Positions 25,574 to 34,593 are shown, counted from the stretch's first letter. The stretch is 64,000 bases of DNA from Ornithinibacillus sp047228935 (GCF_047228935.1 NZ_JBFEGG010000005.1:1-64000); one strand, 5' to 3'. A program made the numbers and translations. The notes: generated from the sequence alone by a model not told the origin.

Positions 25574-26071
25574 TTATAAAATTTTTGCCATATAGTATTC
25601 ATTTAAGTAAGATCCATTTACATATAAAGAATCTATTTTCGTACCTTCCACTTCAAACCCCATTTTTTTATAAAGGGATACCCCAGCTTCGTTTTCTGTT
25701 ACAACCGTTAATTCTAAACGATGAAGCTTTTGCTCCTTGGCCCATTGGTTGAGCGTTTCAAACAACAAACTTCCAACACCTTTTCCTCTATAATCTTGGT
25801 GAATGCCGACAACGAGATAAGCGGAGTGCTTCTTTCGCTTTGCATCTTCTCCAATTGCAAATAGATAACCGACTAACTGCTCTTCATGTTCCGCGATTAG
25901 AATAGTAGAATTCTCAGACTCCTGAAGGCGTTCGATCATTTTTTGTTGACTGTCTGGAGAAATTTGTCTTTCATAAGGCTCCCAAAGCATATATTCCGAA
26001 CTAGCCTCTACTTGTAAAATAAGTTCTGCAAGTTTTTTGGCATCATTTGGAATTGCCTCTCTAACTTTCAT
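25574..26071 (-). CDS. GNAT family N-acetyltransferase
   Basis: A 165-residue GNAT domain. VREAIPNDAKKLAELI is the N-terminal strand-helix, HQDYRGKGVGSLLFETL the acetyl-CoA binding loop and VTENEAGVSLYKKMGFEVEG the C-terminal signature. Substrate unknown. It lies 12 bp downstream of the HEAT-repeat gene's start side and is probably transcribed separately from it. Confidence 0.87.
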   Translation of the reverse strand: MKVREAIPNDAKKLAELILQVEASSEYMLWEPYERQISPDSQQKMIERLQESENSTILIAEHEEQLVGYLFAIGEDAKRKKHSAYLVVGIHQDYRGKGVGSLLFETLNQWAKEQKLHRLELTVVTENEAGVSLYKKMGFEVEGTKIDSLYVNGSYLNEYYMAKIL

Positions 26072-26083
26072 AATTTCTGCTCC

Positions 26084-27217
26084 TCACTGTTTATCTTTAT
26101 TAATCACTTGTGTCATTTGATGCCATATCGAGCCTTTCGCTTCTTCTCCACCTTGAATTCGGGCTAAAGCCATGTTAACTTGCATTCGGACTTCGAACTC
26201 TGGGTCATCTTGTGCTTCAAGAAGGGCGGGAATAGCAGTTTCATCACCTAACTCATATAAGAACATCGCTGCTCGCCAGCGTACTAATCTACTTGTATCT
26301 TTTAATGTTTGAATCATTTCCGGCATTGCCTCTATAAAACTTAAGTCAGATAAACAATCCCCAGCGGTACGCCGTACGTTTACCGCTTTATCCTGTAGTG
26401 ATTTATATAAAAAAGGGAGTACTCGCTTATCGTCAATCATGCCGAGATATGCCGTTGCGAGTCTACGAATGGATGCTTTTTCATCATCTAAAGCTTTATC
26501 TAAAACGGCTAAGTCATCGATAGTTGGATCCATTCGGTCAAGCGCGGCATAGCGTTCACGCCAATCCGGGTTATCAAGCATTTCGAGTGTAACCTTTTTC
26601 CATGGGGTTGGAGCTGTTTTATTATCGAGTGCATATTTGACAAGTTCTTTTAAACGGTCATCGTCATAAGAAGCAGAGATTTCTTCTACTACATCATTAC
26701 CAATTTCCTTCATGTCACCATATCTCGGGTTTTGTTCGACCCATTTACGTTCCAATAACATATTGTCCGATGCTATAGATGCTTCCATAGCGGCGTTCAT
26801 GAACCTTTCAGGTAAACCGAATCGTGCCTCGGTATCTCCTTCTTCCAGTTTTACTTGCATTGGGATGTAGCGGAACATTTGGATGTAAACTTTTACCTCA
26901 CCATAATGGTCATCAATTGAAGCTTGGGTTTTATTCGTGTTGATTTCCGTTTCCTCCACTGAACCAAGCGTGCGTCTGACTTCTGGTAAAATTTCTTCCC
27001 ATGGTGTTCGTGCATCACGCTCTAGTGCAAGAAAGTCAATCACACGATAAATTCCTTTCACCCCGTTAATGGTAAATAGTTCTTGTATATAGGAAGGGGC
27101 ATTGGTTAAATCATCACCATACTTGTAGTTTTGCGTTTTACCATCAGGCATCACTTCATCTACATTTATTTTCATCGAATAAGGACTTGGTGTCGGTTCG
27201 ATTGATACGATTTTCAT
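26084..27217 (-). CDS. ypgR: YpgR/CvfC-type virulence-factor family HEAT-repeat protein
   Basis: A 377-residue protein, the length of B. subtilis YpgR. The N-terminus (1-90) is a Nfu/NifU N-terminal-like domain (IVSIEPTPSPYSMKINVDE ... VKGIYRVIDFLALERD); the C-terminal half (about 215-370) is a string of HEAT/PBS-lyase-type helical repeats such as ASIRRLATAYLGMI and VNVRRTAGDCLSDL. Staphylococcal CvfC relatives affect virulence and envelope traits by unknown means. The start follows AAAGGGGG, which is itself buried in a terminator-like hairpin. Confidence 0.85.
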   Translation of the reverse strand: MKIVSIEPTPSPYSMKINVDEVMPDGKTQNYKYGDDLTNAPSYIQELFTINGVKGIYRVIDFLALERDARTPWEEILPEVRRTLGSVEETEINTNKTQASIDDHYGEVKVYIQMFRYIPMQVKLEEGDTEARFGLPERFMNAAMEASIASDNMLLERKWVEQNPRYGDMKEIGNDVVEEISASYDDDRLKELVKYALDNKTAPTPWKKVTLEMLDNPDWRERYAALDRMDPTIDDLAVLDKALDDEKASIRRLATAYLGMIDDKRVLPFLYKSLQDKAVNVRRTAGDCLSDLSFIEAMPEMIQTLKDTSRLVRWRAAMFLYELGDETAIPALLEAQDDPEFEVRMQVNMALARIQGGEEAKGSIWHQMTQVINKDKQ

Positions 27218-27268
27218 AAAAAAATCCCCCTTTGAATAACTGATATAAGTTAATTTTATCAAAGGGGG
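27218..27268 (-). terminator. terminator hairpin overlapping the ypgR ribosome binding site
   Basis: On the minus strand CCCCCTTTGA and TCAAAGGGGG form a perfect 10-bp stem followed by A and seven Ts, and the ypgR ATG comes at once. The 3' arm contains the AAAGGGGG ribosome site, so the hairpin both looks like the terminator of the MMPL gene and would occlude ypgR translation. Confidence 0.7.
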
Positions 27269-27293
27269 AGTGTGTATCCAATTATAAAGCCAG

Positions 27294-29405
27294 TTACTTA
27301 TTCGTTTCCTCTTCCTCCGTCTTATCTTTTTCAAACAGAACAATCAAACTCGGTAGCAATACCCCTCTAATTAGGAATGTATCAATCAAAATTCCAACTG
27401 CAACAATAAACCCAAATACAAATAATAATTGGATTGGCTGTGTCATCAGTACTGCAAATGTGGCAGCTAAGATGATCCCGGCAGAGGAAATAACGCCACC
27501 AGTATTTGCAACAGCAATTTCTGTTGCTTTTTTAATCGAGTGCTTTTGTCTTTCTTCCATAAATCTTGATACGAGAATAATGTTGTAATCAATTCCAAGG
27601 GCAACTAGGAAAATAAATGCATATACTGGTACTCGTGTACTAATCGTATCAATATGAAAGAGTAGATTAGTTAAAAACATACCTAGCCCTAAAGCCGCAA
27701 AGAAAGAAACGATGATCGTTCCCATCATATAGACAGGCATCTTAAAGGATTTAGTTAGGAAGATTAACATGATAAAGATTAATAGTGTTTCTAGCAGGAC
27801 AATGACGAAGAGATCCCGGTCGTTTATATTACGATCATCAAGTGAAGACGCGGTCTCTCCTGCAAAGTAGATCGTCCCATCGATATTGCTAGCTTCTAAA
27901 ATCTGATCAGCTTCTTCACGAATAGTTTCTAATGCATTAATAGATTCAATCGAATAAGGACTGTCCTGGAATGTAAGACGATAAGAAATGACCTTTTGAT
28001 CATCGGTTTGACTCTCCATCCTAACGTTGCTTACATGCTCTTGGGATTGAAGCTTCTCAAGGAGGAGTTGCGTGTTATCCTCGGTAACTTCTTTATTGGA
28101 TTCGACTAATACGGTCGTTGGAGCGAGGTCACCAGCTTCAAATTCTTTCTCTAATATTTCATATCCCACCCTAGAGGGCATATCTTCCGGAAAAGATTTT
28201 ATTAGATCAAATTCGTACTTCAGATTCACATTGTAACTTGCACTAATTAAAATAAATAATCCAACAGCAATAATGGAAACGATTGGCTTTTTCGTTACAG
28301 CCTTGCCTACCTTACTCCAAATCGAGTTTGGTTTTACAGATTCTTCACCTACTTTAGGGATAAGCGGCCAGAATGATTTACGTCCAAAAATGGTAAATAG
28401 TGCTGGCACAAGGGTCACCGAGGCAATCATGATGACGAATAAAGCAGTCCCAAAGATTGGAGCGAAATTTTTATAATCTCCTAGTTCCGCAAATATAAGT
28501 ATAAACATGGCTAGGAATACGGTCCCACCAGAATAAAAGACAGGTAAACCAGTACCTCTCATAGCCATTTTCATAGCGGTATGCTTATCCTCATAATGTT
28601 TTAATTCTTCCCTGAATCGAGAGAATACAAATAAGGAATAGTCAATTACAGCTGCAAATAACAGGACAGACATAATGGAAACGGATTGTGCACTCATTAA
28701 AAGTCCTGCTTTACCGAATGCCCCAAGAAGCTGTGTGACAATTTGGTACACAAATACAGCTGCCAATAAAGGAATCAAAGCTATTAAAGGTGAGCGATAA
28801 ATGATAATTAATAATACTAGGATAATCCCTACTGTGGACAGAATTAATACAATGTCTGCCCTAGTAAATAGATCTGTTGTATCTACAGCTATACCGGCTG
28901 GACCTGTTATCGATACGGTAAGTTCAGTTTCCTCTTCAACAATTTTTGTGATTGTTTCGAGCGTGTGTTTTATTTCAGGATTATCTAGTTCGGAATCCAA
29001 GTTAACAGGAATTATGGCAGTTCTACGGTCTTCCGAGAAGAAGCTTGCTGTTGCGGGTTCTGGCAGCATCCCTATCGGAACAATTTCTTTGATTCCGTTT
29101 ATATCCTCTTCAATAACCAGATTGGTAATGGTTACTAAATCTTGTAGTTGTACTTGCTCCTTTGATTGTAAAACTAGTATTGCTGGAAGTATGTCACGAT
29201 TACCAAAGTAAGTAGCAATCTTTTCGCTAGCGATGACAGATTGCATATCGTCAGGTAAAGAATCAATACTTGTGACCTGATAATCCCGTACACTTGGTGC
29301 AGCAAAGGTTAATATCAGAGTCATAATTATCCAAGCTGATAGAGTTACCCACATACCTTTTGTAGTGGAAACATAATCCGTGATTTGTTTTAATATTTTT
29401 TTCAT
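27294..29405 (-). CDS. MMPL family RND transporter (YdfJ-like)
   Basis: A 703-residue, 12-TM exporter built of two halves. Each half has a TM, a large outside domain and a five-helix bundle with the proton-relay type motif: FAAVIDYSLFVFSRFREE (first half) and VALGIDYNIILVSRFMEE (second half). MMPL proteins export lipids, siderophores or drugs using proton motive force. It lies downstream of a TetR gene, with an ACACTAGTGT operator in its promoter, so it is probably inducible. Substrate unknown. Confidence 0.88.
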   Translation of the reverse strand: MKKILKQITDYVSTTKGMWVTLSAWIIMTLILTFAAPSVRDYQVTSIDSLPDDMQSVIASEKIATYFGNRDILPAILVLQSKEQVQLQDLVTITNLVIEEDINGIKEIVPIGMLPEPATASFFSEDRRTAIIPVNLDSELDNPEIKHTLETITKIVEEETELTVSITGPAGIAVDTTDLFTRADIVLILSTVGIILVLLIIIYRSPLIALIPLLAAVFVYQIVTQLLGAFGKAGLLMSAQSVSIMSVLLFAAVIDYSLFVFSRFREELKHYEDKHTAMKMAMRGTGLPVFYSGGTVFLAMFILIFAELGDYKNFAPIFGTALFVIMIASVTLVPALFTIFGRKSFWPLIPKVGEESVKPNSIWSKVGKAVTKKPIVSIIAVGLFILISASYNVNLKYEFDLIKSFPEDMPSRVGYEILEKEFEAGDLAPTTVLVESNKEVTEDNTQLLLEKLQSQEHVSNVRMESQTDDQKVISYRLTFQDSPYSIESINALETIREEADQILEASNIDGTIYFAGETASSLDDRNINDRDLFVIVLLETLLIFIMLIFLTKSFKMPVYMMGTIIVSFFAALGLGMFLTNLLFHIDTISTRVPVYAFIFLVALGIDYNIILVSRFMEERQKHSIKKATEIAVANTGGVISSAGIILAATFAVLMTQPIQLLFVFGFIVAVGILIDTFLIRGVLLPSLIVLFEKDKTEEEETNK

Positions 29406-29433
29406 AGAATAACTCCTTCTATTTTAATTAAAG

Positions 29434-29447
29434 TAACACTAGTGTGA
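29434..29447. promoter_or_regulatory. TetR operator 1 in the MMPL promoter
   Basis: Perfect palindrome ACACTAGTGT within TAACACTAGTGTGA, just upstream of the MMPL start. The same core recurs at 29503. Confidence 0.75.
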
Positions 29448-29451
29448 CTTT

Positions 29452-29481
29452 AGAGAAAAAAACAACGAGAAATCCCGTTAT
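29452..29481 (-). terminator. intrinsic terminator of the tetR gene
   Basis: On the minus strand AACGGGA-TT-TCTCGTT (one G-T pair) is followed by GTTTTTTT, between the tetR stop and the MMPL operator. Confidence 0.65.
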
Positions 29482-29500
29482 TTTTAATAATTCAACAAAG

Positions 29501-29515
29501 TTACACTAGTGTCAA
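29501..29515. promoter_or_regulatory. TetR operator 2 overlapping the tetR stop codon
   Basis: TTACACTAGTGTCAA contains the same ACACTAGTGT palindrome as operator 1, 67 bp away centre to centre, and includes the TGA stop codon of tetR. Confidence 0.7.
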
Positions 29516-30087
29516 TTACACTTAGTGAACATTCCGTGACTTAATACATCTTTCAGAATCTGCACCCATTCATGATGAGGAAGTCCGCTTGTGTTCGGAA
29601 TATTAACTGTTTGGAAAATTATTCCTAGAATTAAGCTGTCAGGAATGTTTTCTCTTAACATTTGTTCTCTTCTTCCTATATCTATGAAGTCTTGTAACGA
29701 ACTATACAGTTCCCTATGTAATTTTTCTAATTCTTCCTTGTTTTTAGCGACTTTTTTATTAACTGTTTGAATCTGCATACCAATGTCACGAATAAGATAT
29801 ATACTCATATCCTGAAACAGAATATCAATTAATGCATGAAACTGATCTAAGAAAGTATCCTTTTCATTTATCAACTTAAGATTATTTATAAAGTTTCGTA
29901 ACTCAAAGAGCATATATTCACTTAGGAGTTCTTCTTTATTCTCATAGTATTTATATATTGCTGCTCTAGATATATTTAAATCATTAGCCAATAATGTAAA
30001 GGTATAGCCTTCATAGCCATGATTTAATAGTAGTTTTTTCGAAGTAGTATATAAATTATCTTTAGTAAATTTACGTTCACGTGCCAT
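29512..30087 (-). CDS. TetR/AcrR family repressor of the MMPL exporter
   Basis: A 191-residue TetR regulator. The N-terminal helix-turn-helix is typical: LLLNHGYEGYTFTLLANDLN and ISRAAIYKYYENKEELLSEY. The C-terminal two thirds is the ligand-binding helical domain. It sits immediately upstream of the MMPL gene on the same strand, and two identical palindromic operators lie between them, so control of the exporter is a good inference. Ligand unknown. Confidence 0.87.
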   Translation of the reverse strand: MARERKFTKDNLYTTSKKLLLNHGYEGYTFTLLANDLNISRAAIYKYYENKEELLSEYMLFELRNFINNLKLINEKDTFLDQFHALIDILFQDMSIYLIRDIGMQIQTVNKKVAKNKEELEKLHRELYSSLQDFIDIGRREQMLRENIPDSLILGIIFQTVNIPNTSGLPHHEWVQILKDVLSHGMFTKCN

Positions 30088-30213
30088 ACAGTCACCACCT
30101 GTTTCTATTATAAAGTAGTTATCTTTGGAGTGAAAATGAATTAACTGTGTATAAAGATTTTGCAGGATAACAGACTAACAAGGTAAATTACTATTTAGAA
30201 ACGAGTGATTCAT

Positions 30214-31473
30214 ATGCCATATCGAGAACAGATCCCCATAGATAAAGGTGTCGATAATACGGCTAAATTATTACTTGAGGGATATCAATACATAACCAAC
30301 CGTAGAAATCGGTTTGGTAGAGATATATTTGAAACGCGGATGCTAGGTGGGCAGAAGGCGATTTGTGTTGCTGGAGAAGAAGCGGTAAAGATGTTCTACG
30401 ACGAGGGAAAGTTAATCAGGCAAGGTGCTGCACCGAAGCGGTTAAGGCAAACGTTGTTTGGAGAGCATGCAATTCAAACGATGGATGGTGAGAATCATCG
30501 TCACCGGAAGGAATTGTTTATGTCGCTCATGACAAGGGAGCGACTGGAGGATATAAAGGTGATGATGAGGATGCTATTGAACGACTCGGTAGGAAAATGG
30601 ACGCGGGAAAAAGAGGTTCAAGTTTATGGTGAGATGTGTCAGTTATTAACAAAGGCTGCGTGCGAATGGGCTGGTGTACCGCTTGGTGCGGATGAAGTTA
30701 AAAAGCGGACAAATGAACTTGAAGCAATGTTTGATAGTGGGGGAGCATTAGGCGCTAGACATTGGAAGGGAAGAAATGCAAGAAATTGTGCGGAAAATTG
30801 GTTGAAAAAGATGGTACAAGACGTACGAAATGGAGTAATAGAAGCTCCTCAAGATACAGCACTATATAAAATGTCCTGGTATCAGGATAAAAATGGGGAG
30901 CTACTAAATGAGCAAATGGTTGCAGTGGAATTATTGAATATATTACGGCCGATTGTGGCTGTAGCAGTATATATTACCTTTGGTGCATTGGCATTATACG
31001 AGCATCCGGCTGAGAAAGAAAAGCTTCGGACGAAACCAAGTGTATATTATGAGTTGTTTGTCCAAGAAGTAAGACGCTATTACCCGTTTTTCCCGATACT
31101 TGTTGCGAGAGTTCGTGATGATTTTCTTTGGAATGGACATGATTTTCGTAAGGGAAACCTAGTATTACTAGATATTTACGGTACGAATCATCACCCAGAC
31201 ATTTGGGAACATCCTTACACGTTTGACCCAGAAAGATTTAAAAATCGAGACGAGAATCTATATGACTTTATCCCCCAAGGTGGTGGCGATTACTATCGTG
31301 GTCATCGTTGTCCAGGGGAATGGCTCACGATTGAATTAATGAAAGAGACAATTGATTTCCTAGTGAATGATATCGAATATGACGTACCGAAACAGGATTT
31401 ACGATTTAGTATGAGACGTTTTCCGAGTTTACCGAAAAGTAGGTTTGTTATTAGTCATATTAGAATTAAATAA
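30214..31473 (+). CDS. cypC: fatty acid-hydroxylating cytochrome P450 peroxygenase (CYP152, CypC-like)
   Basis: A 419-residue cytochrome P450 matching B. subtilis P450-BSbeta/CypC in length and order of motifs. The heme-cysteine loop is GGGDYYRGHRCPGE; the CYP152 I-helix has the Arg-Pro pair (NILRPIVAVA) that binds the fatty-acid carboxylate and replaces the usual acid-alcohol pair. Members use H2O2 to alpha/beta-hydroxylate or decarboxylate free fatty acids, without a reductase. I take the internal ATG (MPYREQIP) by alignment with CypC; a GTG three codons earlier is possible. It is monocistronic. Confidence 0.92.
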   Translation: MPYREQIPIDKGVDNTAKLLLEGYQYITNRRNRFGRDIFETRMLGGQKAICVAGEEAVKMFYDEGKLIRQGAAPKRLRQTLFGEHAIQTMDGENHRHRKELFMSLMTRERLEDIKVMMRMLLNDSVGKWTREKEVQVYGEMCQLLTKAACEWAGVPLGADEVKKRTNELEAMFDSGGALGARHWKGRNARNCAENWLKKMVQDVRNGVIEAPQDTALYKMSWYQDKNGELLNEQMVAVELLNILRPIVAVAVYITFGALALYEHPAEKEKLRTKPSVYYELFVQEVRRYYPFFPILVARVRDDFLWNGHDFRKGNLVLLDIYGTNHHPDIWEHPYTFDPERFKNRDENLYDFIPQGGGDYYRGHRCPGEWLTIELMKETIDFLVNDIEYDVPKQDLRFSMRRFPSLPKSRFVISHIRIK

Positions 31474-31475
31474 GA

Positions 31476-31522
31476 AAAAAGATGATAAAAACGCTCCTTG
31501 TGAACGGCTTTATCATCTTTTT
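31476..31522. terminator. bidirectional terminator
   Basis: AAAAGATGATAAA and TTTATCATCTTTT form a 13-bp stem between convergent genes. Confidence 0.85.
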
Positions 31523-31958
31523 AATGCATTAAATTAGCCCTCATATCTTGAATGCCATGTTCTACATAGCCCTTTAAACAACATAACATATAAACCCAGC
31601 CTTCTTTTTGACCGAGCATCTTGGATTCAATTTCAGGATCTTCCTCGCTAAACCCCGATTCCGTAATCTCAATAATGGTACTTGTCGGATTGCTCTCGAT
31701 AAAGTTGATAGTAACAATGGTCTCTTCATTAGATTCACTACCCCAAGAAAAAACAATTTCCCTATCTGTTATAACGTTTAAGATTTGTATAACTCCTTCA
31801 GCTTTGTACTCGTCATATCTTAATGTAATCGTTTTGCCTTCTTCCCATTTATCAGAGCTTGATGAGAACCAGTAATTTCCGATTTTAACAGGGTCCACGA
31901 TTGCTTCAAAAATCTTGTTTGCAGACGCTGATATTTTCATTTTCGTGGTAATTTCCAT
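31521..31958 (-). CDS. SRPBCC/AHSA1-like START-fold protein
   Basis: A 145-residue protein of the AHSA1/CalC-type SRPBCC superfamily: KISASANKIFEAIVDPVKIG, YWFSSSSDKWEEGKTITLRY and the C-terminal helix QKEGWVYMLCCLKGYVEHG. These form a helix-grip cavity for hydrophobic ligands; the substrate is unknown. It starts two bases downstream of the DUF188 gene's stop and is likely co-transcribed with it. Confidence 0.82.
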   Translation of the reverse strand: MEITTKMKISASANKIFEAIVDPVKIGNYWFSSSSDKWEEGKTITLRYDEYKAEGVIQILNVITDREIVFSWGSESNEETIVTINFIESNPTSTIIEITESGFSEEDPEIESKMLGQKEGWVYMLCCLKGYVEHGIQDMRANLMH

Positions 31959-31960
31959 TT

Positions 31961-32428
31961 TTACTCCTTACCCTCCCTTCTATTTAAGTTTTTTTGAATC
32001 GTATATTCCAATAATCCTTTAAATTTTTTACGATCTTCATCAGTAAAAGGTTTTGGGCCTTTTGTTTTTTGACCACTTCTTCTAGCTTTGGCACTTAAGT
32101 GACGGGTCTGTAATAATTGGTCGATATTTTCATTCGTATAGGCAAAACCTTTATGGTGTAAAACAAGACAACCTTTCCCAAGGCCAAGGGAAGCAAGGCC
32201 ATAATCTTGTGTAATAATTAAATCAGATTTTTCCGCAAGCTGCATAATCCGATAATCAGCAGCATCGGCCCCTGTGTCCACATATATCGTTTCTACACCA
32301 TCGACTTTTTCATCGTGAGAGAAATGACTAATGCTTTTAACTAATATTACCGGGATTTGATATTCCTTTGCAATGGAGATGACAATATCTTTTACTGGGC
32401 TTGCATCAGCGTCTACATATATTTTCAT
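31961..32428 (-). CDS. YaiI/YqxD family (DUF188) protein
   Basis: A 155-residue protein starting MKIYVDADASPVKD, the hallmark of the DUF188/YaiI family, with VDTGADAADYRIMQLAEKSD and DYGLASLGLGKG also present. It has a PIN-like fold by family knowledge, suggesting possible nuclease-type metal binding by the conserved Asp residues; activity is unproven. GGAGA sits upstream of the ATG; the longer frame lacks a ribosome site. Confidence 0.87.
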   Translation of the reverse strand: MKIYVDADASPVKDIVISIAKEYQIPVILVKSISHFSHDEKVDGVETIYVDTGADAADYRIMQLAEKSDLIITQDYGLASLGLGKGCLVLHHKGFAYTNENIDQLLQTRHLSAKARRSGQKTKGPKPFTDEDRKKFKGLLEYTIQKNLNRREGKE

Positions 32429-32551
32429 AATGATTCTCCGTTTCTTTATGTCTACTTCCATGTAAGCGAATTATTGTGGATTTGTCAAACGGTCTTTATC
32501 ACAAATTTGATATGTAACTAACGATATAATACATAAAATAATAATATGCAC

Positions 32552-32581
32552 TTTACAATAGTGTGCGACATACAATATAAT
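32552..32581 (+). promoter_or_regulatory. sigma-A promoter of the second padR-HAAS pair
   Basis: TTTACA (32552-32557) and consensus TATAAT (32576-32581) are 18 bp apart, just upstream of the padR ribosome site. Confidence 0.6.
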
Positions 32582-32601
32582 GAAAATAGGAGTTGATCAA
32601 G

Positions 32602-32961
32602 ATGAACGAACAAGAACATATCGATAAGTTAATGCTAGAGTTGCGAAGAGGAACGATTACGATTGGTGTATTAAGTCAGCTTTCTAGTCCGCAATATGGC
32701 TACTCGCTTGTGACGCGATTAAATGATAAGGGAGTTCAAGTCGAGCCTGGAACATTATATCCACTACTTAGAAGACTAGAGAAACAAGGCCTCTTGGATA
32801 GTAGCTGGGATACCAATGAAGCAAGGCCACGGAAGTATTATGTGTTAAGTGAAATGGGTAAGTCGGTTTACGAAAAACTATGTGAAGAGTGGGAGAACAT
32901 GGTGAAGAGTTTGGAGGAATTAATTGGTGTGAAAGGGGAAAAGGAAAATGGAGATGATTGA
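32602..32961 (+). CDS. PadR family transcriptional regulator
   Basis: A 119-residue PadR winged-helix protein: LRRGTITIGVLSQLSSPQYG, VEPGTLYPLLRRLEKQG and EARPRKYYVLSEMGKSV, then a C-terminal dimerisation helix. AGGAG lies nine bases before the ATG. Its end overlaps the next gene by 14 bases, the same arrangement as at 20811, although this copy lacks the DUF4173 and prenyltransferase partners. Confidence 0.9.
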   Translation: MNEQEHIDKLMLELRRGTITIGVLSQLSSPQYGYSLVTRLNDKGVQVEPGTLYPLLRRLEKQGLLDSSWDTNEARPRKYYVLSEMGKSVYEKLCEEWENMVKSLEELIGVKGEKENGDD

Positions 32962-33946
32962 ACGTTATATTTATGCAGTTACCCAGAAGCTACCACAATC
33001 CCAGCGTGAAGATATCGCTATTGAGCTTCGCGGATTGATTGAGGATATGTTGGAGGAGCGCGTTGGTAACAATAAAAATGAAAAAGTGGTAGAAGAGGTT
33101 TTATTGGAATTAGGTAGCCCAAGGGAAATGGCTCAAAAATACCGAGGAAAGAAAAGCTATTTAATCGGTCCAGAGCTTTTTGAACCATTTCTCATTGTCT
33201 TAAAGATTGTATTGATATCGATAGTAGCCGGACTTGGTCTTGTTTTTGTTATACAAACCATCATAAATCCTGTTGAGATTTTGGATCGCTTTGTTGGATT
33301 AATTGTTTCTCTGGTTACATCCATACCACAGGCTGTTGGATGGGTTGTCCTTGGTTTTGCCTTAGCGGAGTACTATGGCGGGATTAAAGCGAAGGATTTA
33401 GCTTTGGATAAAACTTGGAATCCTGCATTACTTCCAGAAATACCTGACCGCAGGAGACAGATAAAACGTTCAGAGCCAGTTATCGGGATAATTTTTTACG
33501 TTATCGTAATGGTGTTTTTTGCTTTCTCTAGTAACTTCTTTGGTATATATGTTTTCCAAGATGAGTTTAGAGAGGTTGTTCCTTTCTTAAATGAATCTAC
33601 TTTTTCAAGCTATCTACCATTTGTTTTGTTATTCTTTGCTGTGCTTATTGTAAAGGAATGCATAAAACTCATTTCAGGTAAATGGACGATGAAATTGGTC
33701 GCCTATACTTTTATCATTAACCTAATTAGTATGGCGGTCATACTTTTCTTAATCACAGGAGAGGCATTCTGGAATCCTGAATTTATGAGCGACTTAGTTC
33801 AAGCGGGGGTAGTAACAGAAGGTTCAGAGGGTTATTCTGTTGCCGAATCTATCTGGATAAATAGCACACGAATTGTCGTAATCATACTATTAATTGGTTT
33901 AGTATGGGATGTTATAGATGGATTTATAAAGGCAAGAAAAAAATAA
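32948..33946 (+). CDS. HAAS-domain membrane protein
   Basis: A 332-residue protein with an N-terminal helical HAAS-type domain (about 1-70: YIYAVTQKLPQSQREDIAIE, VLLELGSPREMAQKYR) and about six TM helices after residue 80, with a cytosolic loop containing PDRRRQIKRSEP. Overlaps padR, implying coupled translation. Probably the membrane partner controlled by that regulator; function unknown. Confidence 0.8.
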   Translation: MEMIERYIYAVTQKLPQSQREDIAIELRGLIEDMLEERVGNNKNEKVVEEVLLELGSPREMAQKYRGKKSYLIGPELFEPFLIVLKIVLISIVAGLGLVFVIQTIINPVEILDRFVGLIVSLVTSIPQAVGWVVLGFALAEYYGGIKAKDLALDKTWNPALLPEIPDRRRQIKRSEPVIGIIFYVIVMVFFAFSSNFFGIYVFQDEFREVVPFLNESTFSSYLPFVLLFFAVLIVKECIKLISGKWTMKLVAYTFIINLISMAVILFLITGEAFWNPEFMSDLVQAGVVTEGSEGYSVAESIWINSTRIVVIILLIGLVWDVIDGFIKARKK

Positions 33947-33962
33947 AATTTTACTTTTCATT

Positions 33963-34014
33963 GAACAACGAATTGATTATGATTAGAATAATTAATTCGT
34001 TGTTTCTCTTTTAA
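33963..34014 (+). terminator. intrinsic terminator after the HAAS gene
   Basis: AACAACGAATT and AATTCGTTGTT form an 11-bp stem, followed by a T-rich tail. Confidence 0.75.
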
Positions 34015-34072
34015 GCGGAAATTTAGAAGTAAGACGTTTTTGGATAAATGGAGAAAGTGATCAGGTGAATAT

Positions 34073-34579
34073 ATGGAAACTAAACATATCGTAATTGACA
34101 AAATGACAGAAGCAGATTGGGAGTTTGTACGGGAAATTTATATCGAGGGTATTAACACGGGAAATGCCACATTTGATACGGAACCGCCAACTTGGGAGGA
34201 ATGGGATCATGGTCACCTTACGAATTGCCGATATGTAGCACGAATAGATGGGCTAGTTGTTGGCTGGGCTGCTTTAAGTCAATCCGTTCATAAAGAAGCA
34301 TATCGTGGTGTGGCTGAGGTAAGTATTTATGTTGCCAGTGCAAGTGGCGGAAAGGGGATTGGCTCTTCATTATTAGAAAAGTTAATTCAGTCTAGTGAAG
34401 AAGCGGGATTTTGGACATTGCAAGCATTAATTTTCCCTGAAAATACGAGTAGTATCAAGCTACATACTCGTTTAGGATTTGAAGTAGTTGGCACAAGGAA
34501 ACGGGTAGGAAGACTGCATGGTGTTTGGCGTGATGTTGTATTTCTAGAAAGAAGAAGTAAGGTTGTAGGGATTGATTAG
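34073..34579 (+). CDS. GNAT acetyltransferase, phosphinothricin acetyltransferase-like
   Basis: A 168-residue GNAT of the PAT/YncA group: IYIEGINTGNATFDTEPPTWEEW is summarised by the IYIEGINTGNATF start, VEV-type strand VSIYVASASGGKGIGSSLLE holds the acetyl-CoA loop, and KLHTRLGFEVVGTRKRVGRL the C-terminal signature with the typical W-x-D-V end. Relatives acetylate phosphinothricin, methionine sulfoximine or related amino acids. Natural substrate unknown. Followed 14 bp later by another acetyltransferase gene. Confidence 0.86.
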   Translation: METKHIVIDKMTEADWEFVREIYIEGINTGNATFDTEPPTWEEWDHGHLTNCRYVARIDGLVVGWAALSQSVHKEAYRGVAEVSIYVASASGGKGIGSSLLEKLIQSSEEAGFWTLQALIFPENTSSIKLHTRLGFEVVGTRKRVGRLHGVWRDVVFLERRSKVVGID

Positions 34580-34593
34580 AAAGGGGATAGGTT

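Noticed and set aside
28801..29211. 136-codon plus-strand frame inside the MMPL gene
   Set aside because: Shadow frame with repeated Ser/Val runs opposite a clear transporter gene.
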